From contig NZ_NSKD01000003.1 of assembly GCF_002286965.1 (NCBI RefSeq), positions 310,001 to 374,000 of the forward strand: a DNA stretch of 64,000 nucleotides. The letters run 5' to 3'. A program made the position numbers and the translations under genes. The notes below the pieces were generated by a model, which saw nothing but the letters and a program-made list of their open reading frames with translations, ran no database searches and was not told the origin of the DNA. Source of the DNA: Halovibrio salipaludis (lineage in GTDB: Bacteria > Pseudomonadota > Gammaproteobacteria > Pseudomonadales > Oleiphilaceae). Shown here piece by piece: positions 1 through 9,976 of the stretch; position 1 is the first letter of the stretch, and the number at the start of each line of letters is the position of its first letter.

Positions 1-391
1 TGTGGCCCTCGAGTACGACACTGGCATCGCCGTCTTCAGCCAGGTAAGCGGCGTGAGCTTCCAGGATGGACTGGGATTCGCGACGGATCTCGGAGCTGTC
101 GAAATCGAAATAGATGGTGGAAGCAGCCTGCATGGCTTTTTCCTTCGCCTGCTCCAGAGACTTCCGCGCGCGCTCTTCCGAGGTCATGTCCTCTTCAGAG
201 ACACCGCTGCCGTCGCCAGCACCGTAGGCATCACTGGAGTCAGCATCGGAATCACTCTGCTGCTCCATATCCGTCTCGTCCATACCGTTGGACCCGGAGC
301 CCTCCGGTTCGGTTGCCGTTGAACTGCAACCCGCTACGAAGAGAAGGGCAAAGCCCAGCATCAGTACACGGTTCTTGAGAAGATCGGTCAT
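1..391 (-). CDS. pal: Peptidoglycan-associated lipoprotein Pal (3' end outside window)
   Basis: Outer-membrane lipoprotein that anchors the envelope to peptidoglycan and is the terminal partner of TolB. The first 130 codons are present; the rest runs off the left edge. The start ATG is at 391. A lipobox VAGC places the lipidated Cys at residue 22. It is followed by an acidic, Ser/Asp/Gly-rich linker and then the start of the OmpA-like domain (YFDFDSSEIR, then VVLEGH at the edge), the normal Pal hallmark. It is the last visible gene of the ybgC-tolQRAB-pal run, 78 bp after tolB. The acidic linker is longer than I would expect for Pal, which fits a salt-adapted organism (inference). Confidence 0.93.
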   Translation of the reverse strand, partial: MTDLLKNRVLMLGFALLFVAGCSSTATEPEGSGSNGMDETDMEQQSDSDADSSDAYGAGDGSGVSEEDMTSEERARKSLEQAKEKAMQAASTIYFDFDSSEIRRESQSILEAHAAYLAEDGDASVVLEGH

Positions 392-469
392 TGGCCTTCC
401 TTTTTGGTTTTCCGGTTTTGGATTACGTTTAATGTATGATGTTCCTGATAATACTGCAAACATCAGGAC

Positions 470-1780
470 CTACTCCGCCAGCGGCGACCAGGCGGGATCA
501 CGGATGCCATCGTGTCTGACAGGCAGCGTGAAACGCGCATTCCCGTCCACCGTGGTCATCTCCAATGCGCCCTGCCGTCCGCCGGCATTGGTGACGTAGA
601 GCACCAGGCGCCCATTGGGCGCCATAGCCGGTGCCTCGTCAATTTCGGAGCCGGCAAGCACTCGCTCCTCGCCGGTCTCCAGATCCACCGAGCCGAGCAG
701 GAAACGCCCGTCGGCCTGGTGAATGTAGAAGATTTCCTCGCCCTCCGGCCCATAGATCGGATGGGCGTTGTAGTTGCCCTCAAAGGTCAGGCGTTCGGGA
801 TCACCACCCAGGGACTGGATGTAGACCTGGGGATTGCCCGAGCGGTCGGAAGTGAAGGCAAAGCGTTCACCGTCCGGTGACCAGCTAGGCTCCGTGTTGA
901 TGGAATAGTGACGGGTGAGCCGGCGGGGCTCCAGTGTATCCAGCGGCATCTCGTAGATATCCGCGCTCCCGTCCTTCGACAGCGTCAGCAGCAGCGATTC
1001 CCCGTCCGGCGACCAGTCCGGCGCCGAATTGAGCCCCCTGAAGTGAGCGATCCGGCGCCGCTCACCACTGCTCACCACCTGCCGGTAGATGGCAGGGCGG
1101 CCACCCTCAAATGACGCGTAGACCAGCTCTTTACCATCGGGGGACCATTCCGGGGAAAGAATGGGTTCACTGGAACGCAGCAGGACCTGATCCCGGTACC
1201 CATCCACGTCACTGACCTTGAGACGGTATTCCACATCGTTGCCGCTGCCCGTACGCGTCACAAAGGCCAGTCGGGTGTTGAAGATACCGGGAATGCCCGT
1301 CACCCGCTCATAGATCCGGTTGCTCACGTGGTGGGCCAGCGTGCGCAGCTCCGAGGGCGCGGCGGACGCCCGCGAGCCCAGCAGCCGTTCCTGCTGACTG
1401 ACATCGAAAAGCTCATAGCTGAGAATGTAACGGTTACGTTCCGCGTCAAAATCCACCTCCCCGACCAGTACGAACTGCTGGCCCAGGACCCGCCAGTCAC
1501 GGAAATGGATGTCATCCCCGGACGTTGGCAGGCTGAGCATGCGGGACGGCTCCAGTGTCTTGAGATCACCGCTCATGGTCAGGTCATCCCGGATGATGCT
1601 GTCGAGATCCTCCGGGGCATCCCGGGAGTGATTGGTCCCGAAAGGCACCACCGCGATGGGCATGCGGCGATCGGCACCCTCGGTGACGCGCACCACCATG
1701 TCGGCCTGCGCGACGAGGGCCGCCAGCATCAGACCGATCAGCGTCAGCACCTGGCCGGCTCGGCAATGGATCCTGGTCAT
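470..1780 (-). CDS. tolB: Tol-Pal system beta-propeller protein TolB
   Basis: Periplasmic component of the Tol-Pal machine; binds Pal and is engaged by TolA during outer-membrane constriction at division. 436 aa, normal for TolB. The N-terminus is a signal peptide (hydrophobic 11-24, probable cleavage after AQA at about residue 26). An N-terminal alpha/beta domain follows, with PIAVVPFG near residue 41. The C-terminal six-bladed propeller is visible as repeated W-SPDG motifs (PEWSPDGKELVY, PDWSPDGESLLL, PSWSPDGERFAF) and a last APAMAPNG blade. The ATG at 1780 lies 6 bp after tolA, implying co-transcription. Confidence 0.97.
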   Translation of the reverse strand: MTRIHCRAGQVLTLIGLMLAALVAQADMVVRVTEGADRRMPIAVVPFGTNHSRDAPEDLDSIIRDDLTMSGDLKTLEPSRMLSLPTSGDDIHFRDWRVLGQQFVLVGEVDFDAERNRYILSYELFDVSQQERLLGSRASAAPSELRTLAHHVSNRIYERVTGIPGIFNTRLAFVTRTGSGNDVEYRLKVSDVDGYRDQVLLRSSEPILSPEWSPDGKELVYASFEGGRPAIYRQVVSSGERRRIAHFRGLNSAPDWSPDGESLLLTLSKDGSADIYEMPLDTLEPRRLTRHYSINTEPSWSPDGERFAFTSDRSGNPQVYIQSLGGDPERLTFEGNYNAHPIYGPEGEEIFYIHQADGRFLLGSVDLETGEERVLAGSEIDEAPAMAPNGRLVLYVTNAGGRQGALEMTTVDGNARFTLPVRHDGIRDPAWSPLAE

Positions 1781-1786
1781 GCTCGC

Positions 1787-2707
1787 CTACTCCTCGGGGC
1801 TGAATTCAATCGTGATACCACCACGGAACAGTTCATCGAACAGCGCTGAGTCATCCGGTGTCGGGAAACTGTCCACCCGCCTGACTGCACTCATCGCTGA
1901 TTCATCCAGTTGCTGACTGCCACTGCCTTCCACCAGTTCCACTGAGCGCAGCTCGCCCGTGGGCAGGATCTCAAGCCGCAGTCGGACCACCCGGTCTTCA
2001 TTGCCCGGTGGTATATACCAGCTGTTCTGTACTTCCTGCTGGATCAGGGCGTTGAAGCGTTTACGTTCATCGGCAATGTTAACGCCCTCCATACTCGAGG
2101 CCTCAACGTCAGCCCCCTCTTCCGGCTTCTGATCCTTCTGGGCTTCAGCCTCCTCGGCCTGCTGCGCCAGTTGTTCCAGACGCTGTTCACGCTCAGCCCG
2201 CTGCTCGTCCGCCTGCTGTTCCTTTTCCGGCTCAGGCTCAGGCTCCGGTTCCGGCTCTGGTTCCGGCTCTGGCTCTGGTTCCGGCTCTGGCTCTGGTTCC
2301 GGCTCTGGCTCTGGTTCCGGTTCTGGCTCTGGTTCCGGTTCTGGCTCTGGTTCCGGTTCTGGCTCTGGTTCCGGTTCTGGCTTTGGTTCCGGTTCCGGCT
2401 CCGGCTCTGGTTCTGGCTCCGGCTCAGGCTCCGGTTGTGGCTCAGGCTCCGGTTCCTGCTGCTGGGCCTGCACAACCCTGGCCTGTACGGCCTGGGGCTG
2501 CTGAAATTCCGGCTCCTGGGTCCGCCAGTCCCAACCGGCCACGGCCAGGAGCACGATCAGCAGGTGCAGCCCAACGGACCCCATAAAGGGCCATTTCCAC
2601 TCCCGGAGCTCGGCCTCGTTCATCCCCAGAAGCCGGCTCCACAGCGGAATCGCCCGGTCTCCCAGAGCGCCCGCGGCCTGGATGATGCGCTGCCAGTCCC
2701 GTTTCAT
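1787..2707 (-). CDS. tolA: TolA, inner-membrane energy transducer with Glu-Pro spacer
   Basis: Links the TolQR motor in the inner membrane to TolB/Pal. 306 aa: a cytoplasmic N-terminal stretch of about 40 residues; one membrane helix at about 42-58 ([14 protein letters not shown]); a run of about 38 consecutive X-Pro dipeptides (residues 85-160, nearly all Glu-Pro, with one Gln-Pro and one Lys-Pro); a short Glu/Gln-rich coiled stretch (161-190); and a TonB/TolA-type C-terminal domain from about 211 ([26 protein letters not shown]). Most TolA proteins use a long Ala/Lys-rich helix as spacer. A polyproline-like spacer is what TonB uses, so this one is atypical. Operon position between tolR and tolB supports TolA over TonB. 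The start is ATG; a weak Shine-Dalgarno suggests coupling to tolR. Confidence 0.94.
   Translation of the reverse strand: MKRDWQRIIQAAGALGDRAIPLWSRLLGMNEAELREWKWPFMGSVGLHLLIVLLAVAGWDWRTQEPEFQQPQAVQARVVQAQQQEPEPEPQPEPEPEPEPEPEPEPEPKPEPEPEPEPEPEPEPEPEPEPEPEPEPEPEPEPEPEPEPEPEPEPEPEPEPEKEQQADEQRAEREQRLEQLAQQAEEAEAQKDQKPEEGADVEASSMEGVNIADERKRFNALIQQEVQNSWYIPPGNEDRVVRLRLEILPTGELRSVELVEGSGSQQLDESAMSAVRRVDSFPTPDDSALFDELFRGGITIEFSPEE
2228..2455 (-). repeat. Hexanucleotide-type tandem repeat encoding (Glu-Pro)n in tolA
   Basis: 228 bp of near-perfect 6-bp units (GAR CCN on the coding strand) grouped in 12- and 18-bp higher-order periods, visible on the plus strand as alternating GGTTCC / GGCTCT blocks. 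Every unit is in frame and adds one Glu-Pro pair. Because units are multiples of 3, slippage would change spacer length without breaking the frame. Confidence 0.95.
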
Positions 2708-2741
2708 CGCGCTGACGCACCGCCCTGACCGAATCCGACCA

Positions 2742-3179
2742 TCACTCGTCCTCCGGTGGCTCGGTAATCAGCCCCACCTGGCTTGCCCCGGCACTCTGTA
2801 GGGACGACATCAGGCGGATCACCGTGCCATAGCGCACATGCTGGTCACCGCGCACAAAGACGTCCGCATCCGGGCGCTCAGCAAGAATGGCGGCCACCTC
2901 GTCCACAACCGTACTCAGGGACTTGGGCTTTCCCCGGTCATCCCCCACTTCCAGAAAATAACCACCGTTGGAATCCACCGAAATGATCACCGGCTCTTTT
3001 TCCGTATCCACCGGCAGTGGTTCCGCCTCAGTGCTCGGCAGATCCACGTCCACCCCCTGGGTCAGCATGGGCGCGGTGATCATGAAGATCACAAGCAGCA
3101 CCAGCATGACGTCAATGTAGGGCACCACGTTCATTTCGGACATCGGCGCCTGGCGCGAACGGCGTGGACTCATATCCAT
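2742..3179 (-). CDS. tolR: TolR, ExbD/TolR family proton-channel subunit
   Basis: Inner-membrane subunit that with TolQ converts proton flow into force on TolA. 145 aa. An N-terminal cytoplasmic stretch ([20 protein letters not shown]) leads into a single membrane helix at about 18-40. The proton-carrying Asp is at residue 23 in [10 protein letters not shown] periplasmic ExbD-like domain follows ([20 protein letters not shown]). Starts at 3179 (a second in-frame ATG lies two codons in), 18 bp after tolQ; tolA follows after 34 bp. Confidence 0.96.
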   Translation of the reverse strand: MDMSPRRSRQAPMSEMNVVPYIDVMLVLLVIFMITAPMLTQGVDVDLPSTEAEPLPVDTEKEPVIISVDSNGGYFLEVGDDRGKPKSLSTVVDEVAAILAERPDADVFVRGDQHVRYGTVIRLMSSLQSAGASQVGLITEPPEDE

Positions 3180-3197
3180 GGCATCACCTCCCGGCGG

Positions 3198-3884
3198 TCA
3201 ACCGCTGGCTCCGTGGCTGTGCACTCTCCGATGGAGGATGCTGGCGAATTCCTCGGCAAAGGTCTCATAGTTCTTGATCAGCGAATCCGTCTGGGCGGTG
3301 AAACGGTTATAGGCCACCACCGCCGGAATGGCTGCGAACAGGCCCATGGCCGTGGCGATCAGCGCCTCGGCGATACCCGGCGCCACCGTCTGCAGCGTGG
3401 GCTGCTGTACCTGCGCCAGCCCGATGAAACTGTTCATGATCCCCCAGACCGTGCCGAAAAGACCCACGTAGGGGCTGGTGGAGCCAACGGTGGCCAGGAA
3501 TGGCAGATTGGCCTCCAGGCGCTCCAGCTCACGGGCCAGGGCCACCTTCATCGCCCTCTGGGTGCCATCCATCACCGCTTCGGCATCGTGGCTCTGCTGG
3601 CGCAGCCGGGTGAACTCCTTGAAACCCGCCCGGAAGACATTCTCCACGCCACCATGGGGCGCCGGACTTCCGGTCACCTCCTTGTAGAGCTGCCCCAGAT
3701 CCATGCCGGACCAGAAGCGTTCCTCAAACGCCGCCTGCTCCTGCCGGGACTGGCGGTAGATCCGGATACGCTGGAAGATCAGCCCCCAGGATCCGATGGA
3801 CGCCAGCAGCAACAGCAGCATGACCAGCTGCACAATGATCCCGGCATTGGCGATCAGCGACCAGACCGAAAGATCTCCCTCCAC
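3198..3884 (-). CDS. tolQ: TolQ, MotA/TolQ/ExbB proton-channel protein
   Basis: Polytopic inner-membrane motor subunit of Tol-Pal. 228 aa with three membrane helices at about 8-36, 127-158 and 168-192. The conserved GLFGTVWGIMNSF segment (141-153) lies in the second, and GIAEALIATAMGLFAAIPAV in the third. The start is GTG at 3884, chosen because AGGAG lies seven bases upstream and the next codons match family N-termini. Nine bp separate it from ybgC. Confidence 0.96.
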   Translation of the reverse strand: MEGDLSVWSLIANAGIIVQLVMLLLLLASIGSWGLIFQRIRIYRQSRQEQAAFEERFWSGMDLGQLYKEVTGSPAPHGGVENVFRAGFKEFTRLRQQSHDAEAVMDGTQRAMKVALARELERLEANLPFLATVGSTSPYVGLFGTVWGIMNSFIGLAQVQQPTLQTVAPGIAEALIATAMGLFAAIPAVVAYNRFTAQTDSLIKNYETFAEEFASILHRRVHSHGASG

Positions 3885-3893
3885 GGAATGCTC

Positions 3894-4319
3894 CTATTCG
3901 TTGTTGGGTTGCAGTGTCCTGTTCACCAGGGCCTGGATGTCCTCCGGCATGCGCCGCGGCCGCCCGGACGGCAGCTGGACACAGGCCACCTTGACCTCAC
4001 CGTCGACCAGCAGTGCGTCATCCGCCTTCCGGTGCGCCTGCTGGCGGAATGTCATGGCCGTTCGAGTACCGGCAATGAGATCCGCTGATACCATCAGCTC
4101 ATCATCCAGGAAGGCCGGCTGGTGGTACTGGACGTTCAGGCTGTGTACCACAAAGGCCACCCCTTCGCTCTCCAGTCGCCCACGCAGGGCCACACCTTCC
4201 GAGCGCACCCACTCAGTACGCGCTCGCTCAAAATACTTCAGATAATTGGCGTAGAAGACGATGCCCCCGGCATCCGTGTCCTCCACATAGATCCGCACCG
4301 GCCACCGGAAACCGCTCAT
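3894..4319 (-). CDS. ybgC: YbgC, acyl-CoA thioesterase of the Tol-Pal cluster
   Basis: Hotdog-fold thioesterase acting on acyl-CoA or acyl-ACP in the cytoplasm; regularly the first gene of tol-pal operons in gammaproteobacteria. 141 aa. The family motif [20 protein letters not shown] carries the catalytic Asp at residue 16. Its ATG overlaps the ruvB stop by 4 nt (4316-4319), so translation is probably coupled to ruvB. The physiological substrate is not deducible from sequence; a link to phospholipid metabolism is from the literature on the family. Confidence 0.95.
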   Translation of the reverse strand: MSGFRWPVRIYVEDTDAGGIVFYANYLKYFERARTEWVRSEGVALRGRLESEGVAFVVHSLNVQYHQPAFLDDELMVSADLIAGTRTAMTFRQQAHRKADDALLVDGEVKVACVQLPSGRPRRMPEDIQALVNRTLQPNNE

Positions 4320-5335
4320 CGGGCCGCCTCCCCTTCCGGGGCATCAAAGCCGAAATGGAGATAGGCGTGCTGGGTCGCCATGCGCCCCCGCGGTGTGCGC
4401 ATCATGAACCCCTGCTGGATCAGGAAGGGTTCAAGCACGTCCTCGATGGTGCCCCGCTCCTCGCTGATGGCCGCCGAGAGGCTCTCCACTCCCACGGGCC
4501 CGCCGCCGAACTTCTCGATCAGTGCCAGCAGCAGGCGCCGGTCCATGTGATCAAAGCCCTGATAATCCACCTTGAGCATGTTCAGCGCCTGATCCGCAAT
4601 GGCTTCCGTAACCCGGCCGTCCGCACGGACTTCCGCAAAGTCCCGCACACGGCGCAGGAGGCGGTTGGCGATGCGCGGCGTCCCCCGCGAGCGGCGCGCG
4701 ATCTCGCGGGCACCGCCGTTTTCGATCTCGATGGACTGGAGCGCCGACGACCGTTCAATGATATGCGTCAGATCCTCGGTGCTGTAGAACTCCAGGCGCT
4801 GGACAATACCGAAACGGTCCCGCAGCGGTGAGGTCAGCAGCCCGGCCCTGGTGGTGGCCCCGACCAGGGTGAAGGGCGGCAGATCCAGCTTGATGGAACG
4901 CGCCGCCGGCCCCTCGCCGATGACGATGTCCAGCTGGTAGTCCTCCATGGCCGGATACAGCACCTCCTCAACGGCGGCGCTGAGCCGGTGGATCTCGTCG
5001 ATGAACAGCACATCGCCTTCTTCCAGGTTGGTCAGCAGTGCTGCCAGATCCCCGGCCTTTTCGAGCACGGGCCCGGAGGACGCCTTGATGGTGCTGCCCA
5101 TCTCATTGGCGATGATATTGGCCAGTGTGGTCTTGCCCAGGCCGGGCGGCCCGAAGATGAGGACATGATCCAGTGCCTCGCGCCGACCACGGGCGGCGCC
5201 GACGAAAATCTCCATCTGCTCGCTGACCGTGGGCTGACCCACGTATTCGCGCAGTGTGTTCGGACGGATCGCCCGGTCCTGGTTGTCCTCGCCCGGCCCA
5301 GACTGGCCGGAGATCAATCGATCGGATTCAATCAT
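4316..5335 (-). CDS. ruvB: Holliday junction branch migration helicase RuvB
   Basis: Hexameric AAA+ motor that drives branch migration with RuvA. 339 aa. Walker [11 protein letters not shown] at 61-70, Walker [10 protein letters not shown], sensor segment [13 protein letters not shown], and the C-terminal winged-helix domain (YLHFGFDAP at the end). Downstream of ruvA with an unusually wide 110-bp gap (5336-5445) and overlapping ybgC by 4 nt. Confidence 0.98.
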   Translation of the reverse strand: MIESDRLISGQSGPGEDNQDRAIRPNTLREYVGQPTVSEQMEIFVGAARGRREALDHVLIFGPPGLGKTTLANIIANEMGSTIKASSGPVLEKAGDLAALLTNLEEGDVLFIDEIHRLSAAVEEVLYPAMEDYQLDIVIGEGPAARSIKLDLPPFTLVGATTRAGLLTSPLRDRFGIVQRLEFYSTEDLTHIIERSSALQSIEIENGGAREIARRSRGTPRIANRLLRRVRDFAEVRADGRVTEAIADQALNMLKVDYQGFDHMDRRLLLALIEKFGGGPVGVESLSAAISEERGTIEDVLEPFLIQQGFMMRTPRGRMATQHAYLHFGFDAPEGEAAR

Positions 5336-5445
5336 AACGCCTTTCAGCCCATCCAGGCCGCCCTGTTCAGCGCCTGCATTTTACAAACTTTGATCAGACG
5401 GTCACGTTACGTGAATGTCAGCTGTGGAGCCAGAATTAAAGGGGG

Positions 5446-6069
5446 TTAACGGTTCATCATATTCTTCAGCGCCAGACGGATCAGCTCCTGGCTGGTCATG
5501 CCCTCTTCGGCCACCGCCTGCAGCGCCCTGCCCGCCTCCTGCGGGCGATATCCCAGTGCGATCAGGGCCGCCTCCGCCTCTTCCATGGGGCTCGCGGACA
5601 CCGGCTCGATACCGGGCAGCTCGCTGACCGCCTCCTCGCGCGTGGTGCCCGTCGGACTCTTCTCCAGCTGGCGTATACGGTCGCGCACCTCGATCAGCAG
5701 CCGTTCGGCGGTCTTCTTGCCCACGCCGGGCACCTTGACCAGGGCGGCCACGTCGTTGTCCTCCACCACCCGAATGAAGGCATCCGCCTCCAGCCCGGAG
5801 AGGATGGCCAGCGCCAGCTTGGGCCCGACGCCACTGGTACGGATCAGCAGACGGAACAGTTCCCGCTCGCCCTTATTGGCGAAGCCGTAGAGCTGCTGGG
5901 CGTCCTCGCGCACGGCCAGGTGGGTGTAGAGCACAGCCTCCTGGCCCGTATCCGGAAGGCGGAAAAAAGTGGTGTACGGAATGTCCACTTCGTAACCCAC
6001 GCCCCCGGCTTCGATCAGGGCGTCACCGGGCTGTTTCTCGATCAGGATGCCGCGGATGCGACCGATCAT
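5446..6069 (-). CDS. ruvA: Holliday junction DNA-binding protein RuvA
   Basis: Tetrameric junction-recognition subunit that loads RuvB. 207 aa. An OB-fold N-terminal domain (MIGRIRGILIEKQPGDALIE) is followed by two helix-hairpin-helix motifs (VGPKLALAILSG and VPGVGKKTAERLLIEV). A flexible linker rich in Pro/Ser/Glu leads to the RuvB-contacting domain III (EAEAALIALGYRPQEA). ATG at 6069, 12 bp after ruvC. Confidence 0.97.
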   Translation of the reverse strand: MIGRIRGILIEKQPGDALIEAGGVGYEVDIPYTTFFRLPDTGQEAVLYTHLAVREDAQQLYGFANKGERELFRLLIRTSGVGPKLALAILSGLEADAFIRVVEDNDVAALVKVPGVGKKTAERLLIEVRDRIRQLEKSPTGTTREEAVSELPGIEPVSASPMEEAEAALIALGYRPQEAGRALQAVAEEGMTSQELIRLALKNMMNR

Positions 6070-6081
6070 GGCGAGTCTCCT

Positions 6082-6597
6082 TCAGCGTGCGCGCCCGCTG
6101 CGGCTGCTGGACGCGCCTGTCCGTGCCAGCCCCTGGCGCAGATGCGCATGGCACAGGGCGATGGCCAGGGCGTCAGCGGCATCCTCGCGGGGCTGGCGGG
6201 TGAGTTTGAAAATGGCCTGGACCATGTGCTGGATCTGGTGCTTATCGGCACTGCCCTTGCCCACCGCTGCCTGCTTGACCTGGCGGGCGGAGTATTCAGC
6301 CACGGGCAACCCCGCGTTGGCGCCACAGACAATGGCCACGCCCCGCGCCTGTCCAAGTTTTAAGGCGGAATCGACATTACGGGATAGAAAGACCTTTTCG
6401 ATGGCCATTTCTTCCGGCCGGTAGGTCTGGATGATCTCGGCAAGTCCGGCATGGATTGTCTGCAGGCGCTCCGGCATGGCCTTCTCGCCCATGGTGATGC
6501 AGCCGCTGTCCAGGTATTCCAGATGGCGGCCGTTGCTGCGGATCACGCCGTAGCCGGTGATCCGCGAGCCGGGATCCACGCCCAGGATAATGGTCAT
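6082..6597 (-). CDS. ruvC: Crossover junction endodeoxyribonuclease RuvC
   Basis: Resolves Holliday junctions by paired nicking. 171 aa, the usual length. Catalytic acidic residues are visible: Asp7 in [13 protein letters not shown], Glu in [10 protein letters not shown], and the Asp pair in [17 protein letters not shown] overlaps the yebC stop by 4 nt (6594-6597). The last about 15 residues are a basic Ser/Arg tail. Confidence 0.98.
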   Translation of the reverse strand: MTIILGVDPGSRITGYGVIRSNGRHLEYLDSGCITMGEKAMPERLQTIHAGLAEIIQTYRPEEMAIEKVFLSRNVDSALKLGQARGVAIVCGANAGLPVAEYSARQVKQAAVGKGSADKHQIQHMVQAIFKLTRQPREDAADALAIALCHAHLRQGLARTGASSSRSGRAR

Positions 6598-7346
6598 GCG
6601 TACCCGAAGCGCTCCAGCGCCGCCTCGGGAAAGTCGGCGTTGGTGTAGACGTTCTGGACGTCATCCAGGTCCTCAAGCCAGTCGATCAGCTTGAGGTTGG
6701 TTTCGGCGCCTTCCTCTTCCAGCGCCACCGTGGTCATGGGCACCATGCTCACCTCGGCATGGTCGGGTTCCAGACCGCCCTGTTTCAGGGCGTCCTTCAC
6801 GTCCATGTACTGCTCAGGCGTGGTAATGACGTCCTTGGAGCCGTCATCGTTGACCCGGACATCCTCGGCGCCGGCCTCAAGGGCCGCCTCCATGATGGTG
6901 TCCTCGTCGTACTCCGGGCTGAAGCTCAGTGTGCCCTGCCGGTTGAACAGGAAGCCCACGGAACCATCCGTTCCCAGATTGCCGCCGAATTTGCTGAAGG
7001 CATGACGGACATCCGAAACCGTGCGGTTCTTGTTGTCCGTCATGGCCTCCACATAGATGGCAACCCCGCCGGGCCCATAGCCCTCGTAGGTCAGTTCCTC
7101 GTAGTTCTCACCATCCGTGTTGCCGGCGCCCCGTTCAATGGCCCGGTCAATGCTGTCCTTCTTGACGTTGTTGCTCAGTGCCTTGTCGATGGCACTGCGC
7201 AGGCGCGGGTTGTCCTCGGGGACAGGCCCGCCTTCCTTGGCGGCCACATACAGCTCCTTGATGAGCTTGGTGAAAATCTTGCCCTTCTTCGCATCCTGCG
7301 CGGCTTTGCGGTGTCGGATGTTATGCCACTTGCTGTGTCCGGCCAT
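6594..7346 (-). CDS. yebC: YebC/PmpR family protein
   Basis: Conserved cytoplasmic protein of the YebC/PmpR (TACO1) family. Members have been described as transcriptional regulators, and newer work links them to relief of ribosome stalling. 250 aa. The N-terminal signature is [20 protein letters not shown], with [12 protein letters not shown] and [13 protein letters not shown] further in. Lies between aspS and ruvC, the common gammaproteobacterial position. 12 bp from aspS. Confidence 0.96.
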   Translation of the reverse strand: MAGHSKWHNIRHRKAAQDAKKGKIFTKLIKELYVAAKEGGPVPEDNPRLRSAIDKALSNNVKKDSIDRAIERGAGNTDGENYEELTYEGYGPGGVAIYVEAMTDNKNRTVSDVRHAFSKFGGNLGTDGSVGFLFNRQGTLSFSPEYDEDTIMEAALEAGAEDVRVNDDGSKDVITTPEQYMDVKDALKQGGLEPDHAEVSMVPMTTVALEEEGAETNLKLIDWLEDLDDVQNVYTNADFPEAALERFGYA

Positions 7347-7358
7347 GCCCTGCCTCGC

Positions 7359-9143
7359 TCAGTTGCTGTCGTCCTGATCACTCTTGGCGCTGCGGCGCAG
7401 GCGGATGTGCAGCTCACGCAGCTGCTTCTCGTCCACCTCGCCGGGCGCATCTGTCATCAGGCAGGTCGCATTCTGGGTTTTCGGGAACGGAATCACGTCA
7501 CGGATGGATCCGGCACCGGTCATCAGCATCACCAGCCGATCCAACCCGAATGCCAGACCACCGTGGGGCGGCGCGCCGAAGCGCAGGGCGTCCAGGAGGA
7601 AGCCAAACTTCTCGCGTGCCTCTTCCTTGCCGATACCCAGGCTGTTGAAGACCACGTTCTGAGTGGCTTCGTCGTGGATACGGATGGAGCCGCCACCCAG
7701 CTCGGTGCCGTTGAGCACCATGTCATAGGCCCGCGACAATGCACCCGCCGGGTTGTTCTGCAGCTCCTCCGCGGAGACCGGTGCGGTGAACGGGTGGTGC
7801 AGCGCGTGCAGCTTGCCGTCGTCGTCTTCCTCGAACATGGGGAAGTCGACCACCCAGCACGGGGCCCACTCGCCTTCCACCATGCCCAGATCATGGCCCA
7901 GGCGGACACGCAGCGCGCCCAGGGCTTCGTCCACCACGCTGGCCTTGTCGGCGCCGAAGAAGACCAGGTCGCCGTCGGCGGCCTCGACCCGGTCCATGAT
8001 GGCCATTGTCGCTTCTTCGCCCAGGAACTTGACGATGGGCGACTGCAGGCCTTCGATACCGGCGGAGCGGTCGTTGAGCTTGATGTAGGCCAGACCCTTG
8101 GCGCCGTAGATGCCGACGAACTCGGTGTAGTCGTCGATCTGCTTGCGGGTCAGCTCGCTGCCCCCCGGCACGCGCAGGGCGGCAACCCGACCTTTCCGGT
8201 CCTTCGCCGGGCCTGAGAAGACCTTGAAGTCCACGTTCTGGACCAGGTCCTCAACGTCCACCAGTTCCAGCGGAATCCGCAGGTCCGGCTTGTCGCTGCC
8301 GAAGCGGCGGATCGCCTCGGCATACGGCAGGCGCGGGAACTCGGGCAGGTTCACGCCCAGCAGGTCACTGAAGAGGTTGCGCACCATACGTTCCATGGCG
8401 TTCATGATGTCCTCTTCGGTGACAAAGGAGGCCTCGACGTCCACCTGGGTGAACTCGGGCTGGCGGTCCGCCCTCAGGTCCTCGTCGCGGAAGCACTTGG
8501 CGATCTGGTAATAGCGATCGATGCCGGAGACCATCAACAGCTGCTTGAACAGCTGGGGCGACTGCGGCAGCGCGAAGAAGCTGCCGGCGTGCGTGCGGCT
8601 CGGCACCAGGTAGTCGCGGGCGCCTTCCGGCGTGGCGCGGGTCAGAACGGGTGTCTCCACGTCCATGAAGCCCTCGCCGTCCAGGAAGTTGCGGAGGTAG
8701 CTGGTCACGCGGGAACGGAAGCGCAGCCGCTGGGCCATCTCCGGGCGCCGTAGATCCACGTAGCGGTGGCGCAGACGCACATCCTCACCCGCTTCCGTGT
8801 ACTCATCAAGCGGGAACGGCGGTGTGGCGGACTCATTGAGAATCGTCAGCTCCTTGCCCAGCACCTCGATCTGGCCCGTGGCCATATGATCGTTCTCGGT
8901 GCCTTCCGGGCGCCGGCGCACACGGCCCGTGATCTGGATGACGTACTCGTTGCGCACCCGGTCGGCCTGGGCGAAGCTGTCCGGGGTATCCGGGTCAAAC
9001 ACCACCTGCGCGATGCCGTCCCGGTCCCGGAGGTCGAGGAAGATCACGCCACCGTGATCCCGGCGCCGGTGGACCCAGCCGCAGAGGGTCACTGTCTCGT
9101 CAATGTGGGATTCGTTGATTCCGCCGCAATAGTGACTGCGCAT
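7359..9143 (-). CDS. aspS: Aspartyl-tRNA synthetase
   Basis: Class II synthetase charging tRNA-Asp (possibly also tRNA-Asn in organisms using transamidation; not decidable here). 594 aa. N-terminal OB anticodon-binding domain ([20 protein letters not shown]); motif 2 region [20 protein letters not shown]; bacterial GAD insertion around 290-420; motif 3 [15 protein letters not shown]. The frame opens six bases earlier at a TTG, but the ATG at 9143 gives [11 protein letters not shown], matching family N-termini. First gene of a run reaching pal. A strong promoter lies just upstream (9198-9226). Confidence 0.97.
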   Translation of the reverse strand: MRSHYCGGINESHIDETVTLCGWVHRRRDHGGVIFLDLRDRDGIAQVVFDPDTPDSFAQADRVRNEYVIQITGRVRRRPEGTENDHMATGQIEVLGKELTILNESATPPFPLDEYTEAGEDVRLRHRYVDLRRPEMAQRLRFRSRVTSYLRNFLDGEGFMDVETPVLTRATPEGARDYLVPSRTHAGSFFALPQSPQLFKQLLMVSGIDRYYQIAKCFRDEDLRADRQPEFTQVDVEASFVTEEDIMNAMERMVRNLFSDLLGVNLPEFPRLPYAEAIRRFGSDKPDLRIPLELVDVEDLVQNVDFKVFSGPAKDRKGRVAALRVPGGSELTRKQIDDYTEFVGIYGAKGLAYIKLNDRSAGIEGLQSPIVKFLGEEATMAIMDRVEAADGDLVFFGADKASVVDEALGALRVRLGHDLGMVEGEWAPCWVVDFPMFEEDDDGKLHALHHPFTAPVSAEELQNNPAGALSRAYDMVLNGTELGGGSIRIHDEATQNVVFNSLGIGKEEAREKFGFLLDALRFGAPPHGGLAFGLDRLVMLMTGAGSIRDVIPFPKTQNATCLMTDAPGEVDEKQLRELHIRLRRSAKSDQDDSN

Positions 9144-9197
9144 ACCCAATGGTTCCTGTTTGCCTGGGGCTTCCGCCGATGTGGTTAAAAGGCCGGT

Positions 9198-9226
9198 ATT
9201 ATAACGGCATCAGGCCGTGAAGTCAG
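9198..9226 (-). promoter_or_regulatory. Sigma-70 promoter for aspS operon
   Basis: Reading the minus strand: -35 CTGACT, a 17-base spacer, then a perfect -10 TATAAT (9198-9203). The predicted start point is about 50 bases upstream of the aspS ATG. Confidence 0.75.
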
Positions 9227-9343
9227 ACCATGACAGCGTGATCCGGTGCACGCGCACAGCCAGCGCTCCTGTATCCGTGACGCAGGGCCCCGCAACGGCT
9301 ACCATTACCGGCGATTCATCCCATTTGAAAGAGAGGTTCAAGG

Positions 9344-9955
9344 GTGTCCGTCCGCGCCGAACAGAAACTCAAGACCCGCCGTGCCCTGATGGACGCGTCG
9401 CTGCGCCAGCTCAGTGCCGACCGGGGTTTCGGCAGCCTGAGTCTGCGCGAGATCGCCCGCGAAGCCGGCATTGCGCCCACGTCGTTCTACCGCCACTTCA
9501 CGGATCTGGATGAACTGGGGCTGGCACTGGTGGATGAGGCCGGCGTGGCCCTGCGCCAGCTCATGCGCCAGGCCCGCAAGCGCATCGAGCGCGAGGGCGG
9601 AGCCATCAATACGTCCGTGGAAACCTTCATGGAGTATCTCACGGACAACGCCAACCTCTTCCGCCTTCTGCTGCGCGAGCGCACCGGGGTATCACGCATC
9701 TTCCGCACGGCGGTTCAGGCCGAGATCGATCATTTCGTCACGGAGCTGGCGGAGGATCTGGAGAAGCTGGCCACGGGCAAGCAGCGCCCCCTGTCCGACC
9801 CTCACCTAGTTGCCGAATCCATGGTGGTGCTGGTCTTCCACCTGGGGGCGGAAGCGCTGGACGCGCCGGCGAAGCAGCGCGCCAACCTCAAGGAGAAGCT
9901 CAAGATCCAGCTCAGGATGGTGCTGGTTGGCGCCCAGACCATGGCTGAAACCTGA
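9344..9955 (+). CDS. fabR: TetR-family repressor FabR (unsaturated fatty acid synthesis)
   Basis: 203 aa. Strong end-to-end resemblance to Escherichia coli FabR, which represses fabA/fabB according to membrane unsaturation. Shared segments include [20 protein letters not shown] (the HTH, about residues 32-51), [12 protein letters not shown] and [10 protein letters not shown]. The start is GTG with GAGAGG upstream. It stands alone, divergent from aspS and convergent with ugd; no fatty-acid gene is adjacent, so its targets must be elsewhere. Assignment by similarity recalled from the family. Confidence 0.9.
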   Translation: MSVRAEQKLKTRRALMDASLRQLSADRGFGSLSLREIAREAGIAPTSFYRHFTDLDELGLALVDEAGVALRQLMRQARKRIEREGGAINTSVETFMEYLTDNANLFRLLLRERTGVSRIFRTAVQAEIDHFVTELAEDLEKLATGKQRPLSDPHLVAESMVVLVFHLGAEALDAPAKQRANLKEKLKIQLRMVLVGAQTMAET

Positions 9956-9976
9956 ACGTCACCGCAAACGCGTTTT

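Noticed and set aside
2228-2455. CRISPR-like array
   Set aside because: Units are contiguous 6-bp codon repeats without spacers, inside a reading frame.
2171-2728. Plus-strand frame of 185 codons rich in Leu/Arg/Phe across tolA
   Set aside because: It is the antisense reading of the Glu-Pro repeat; tolA on the minus strand has full family features.
2838-4088. 416-codon plus-strand frame across tolR/tolQ
   Set aside because: Low-complexity antisense shadow; tolR, tolQ and ybgC are clear on the other strand.
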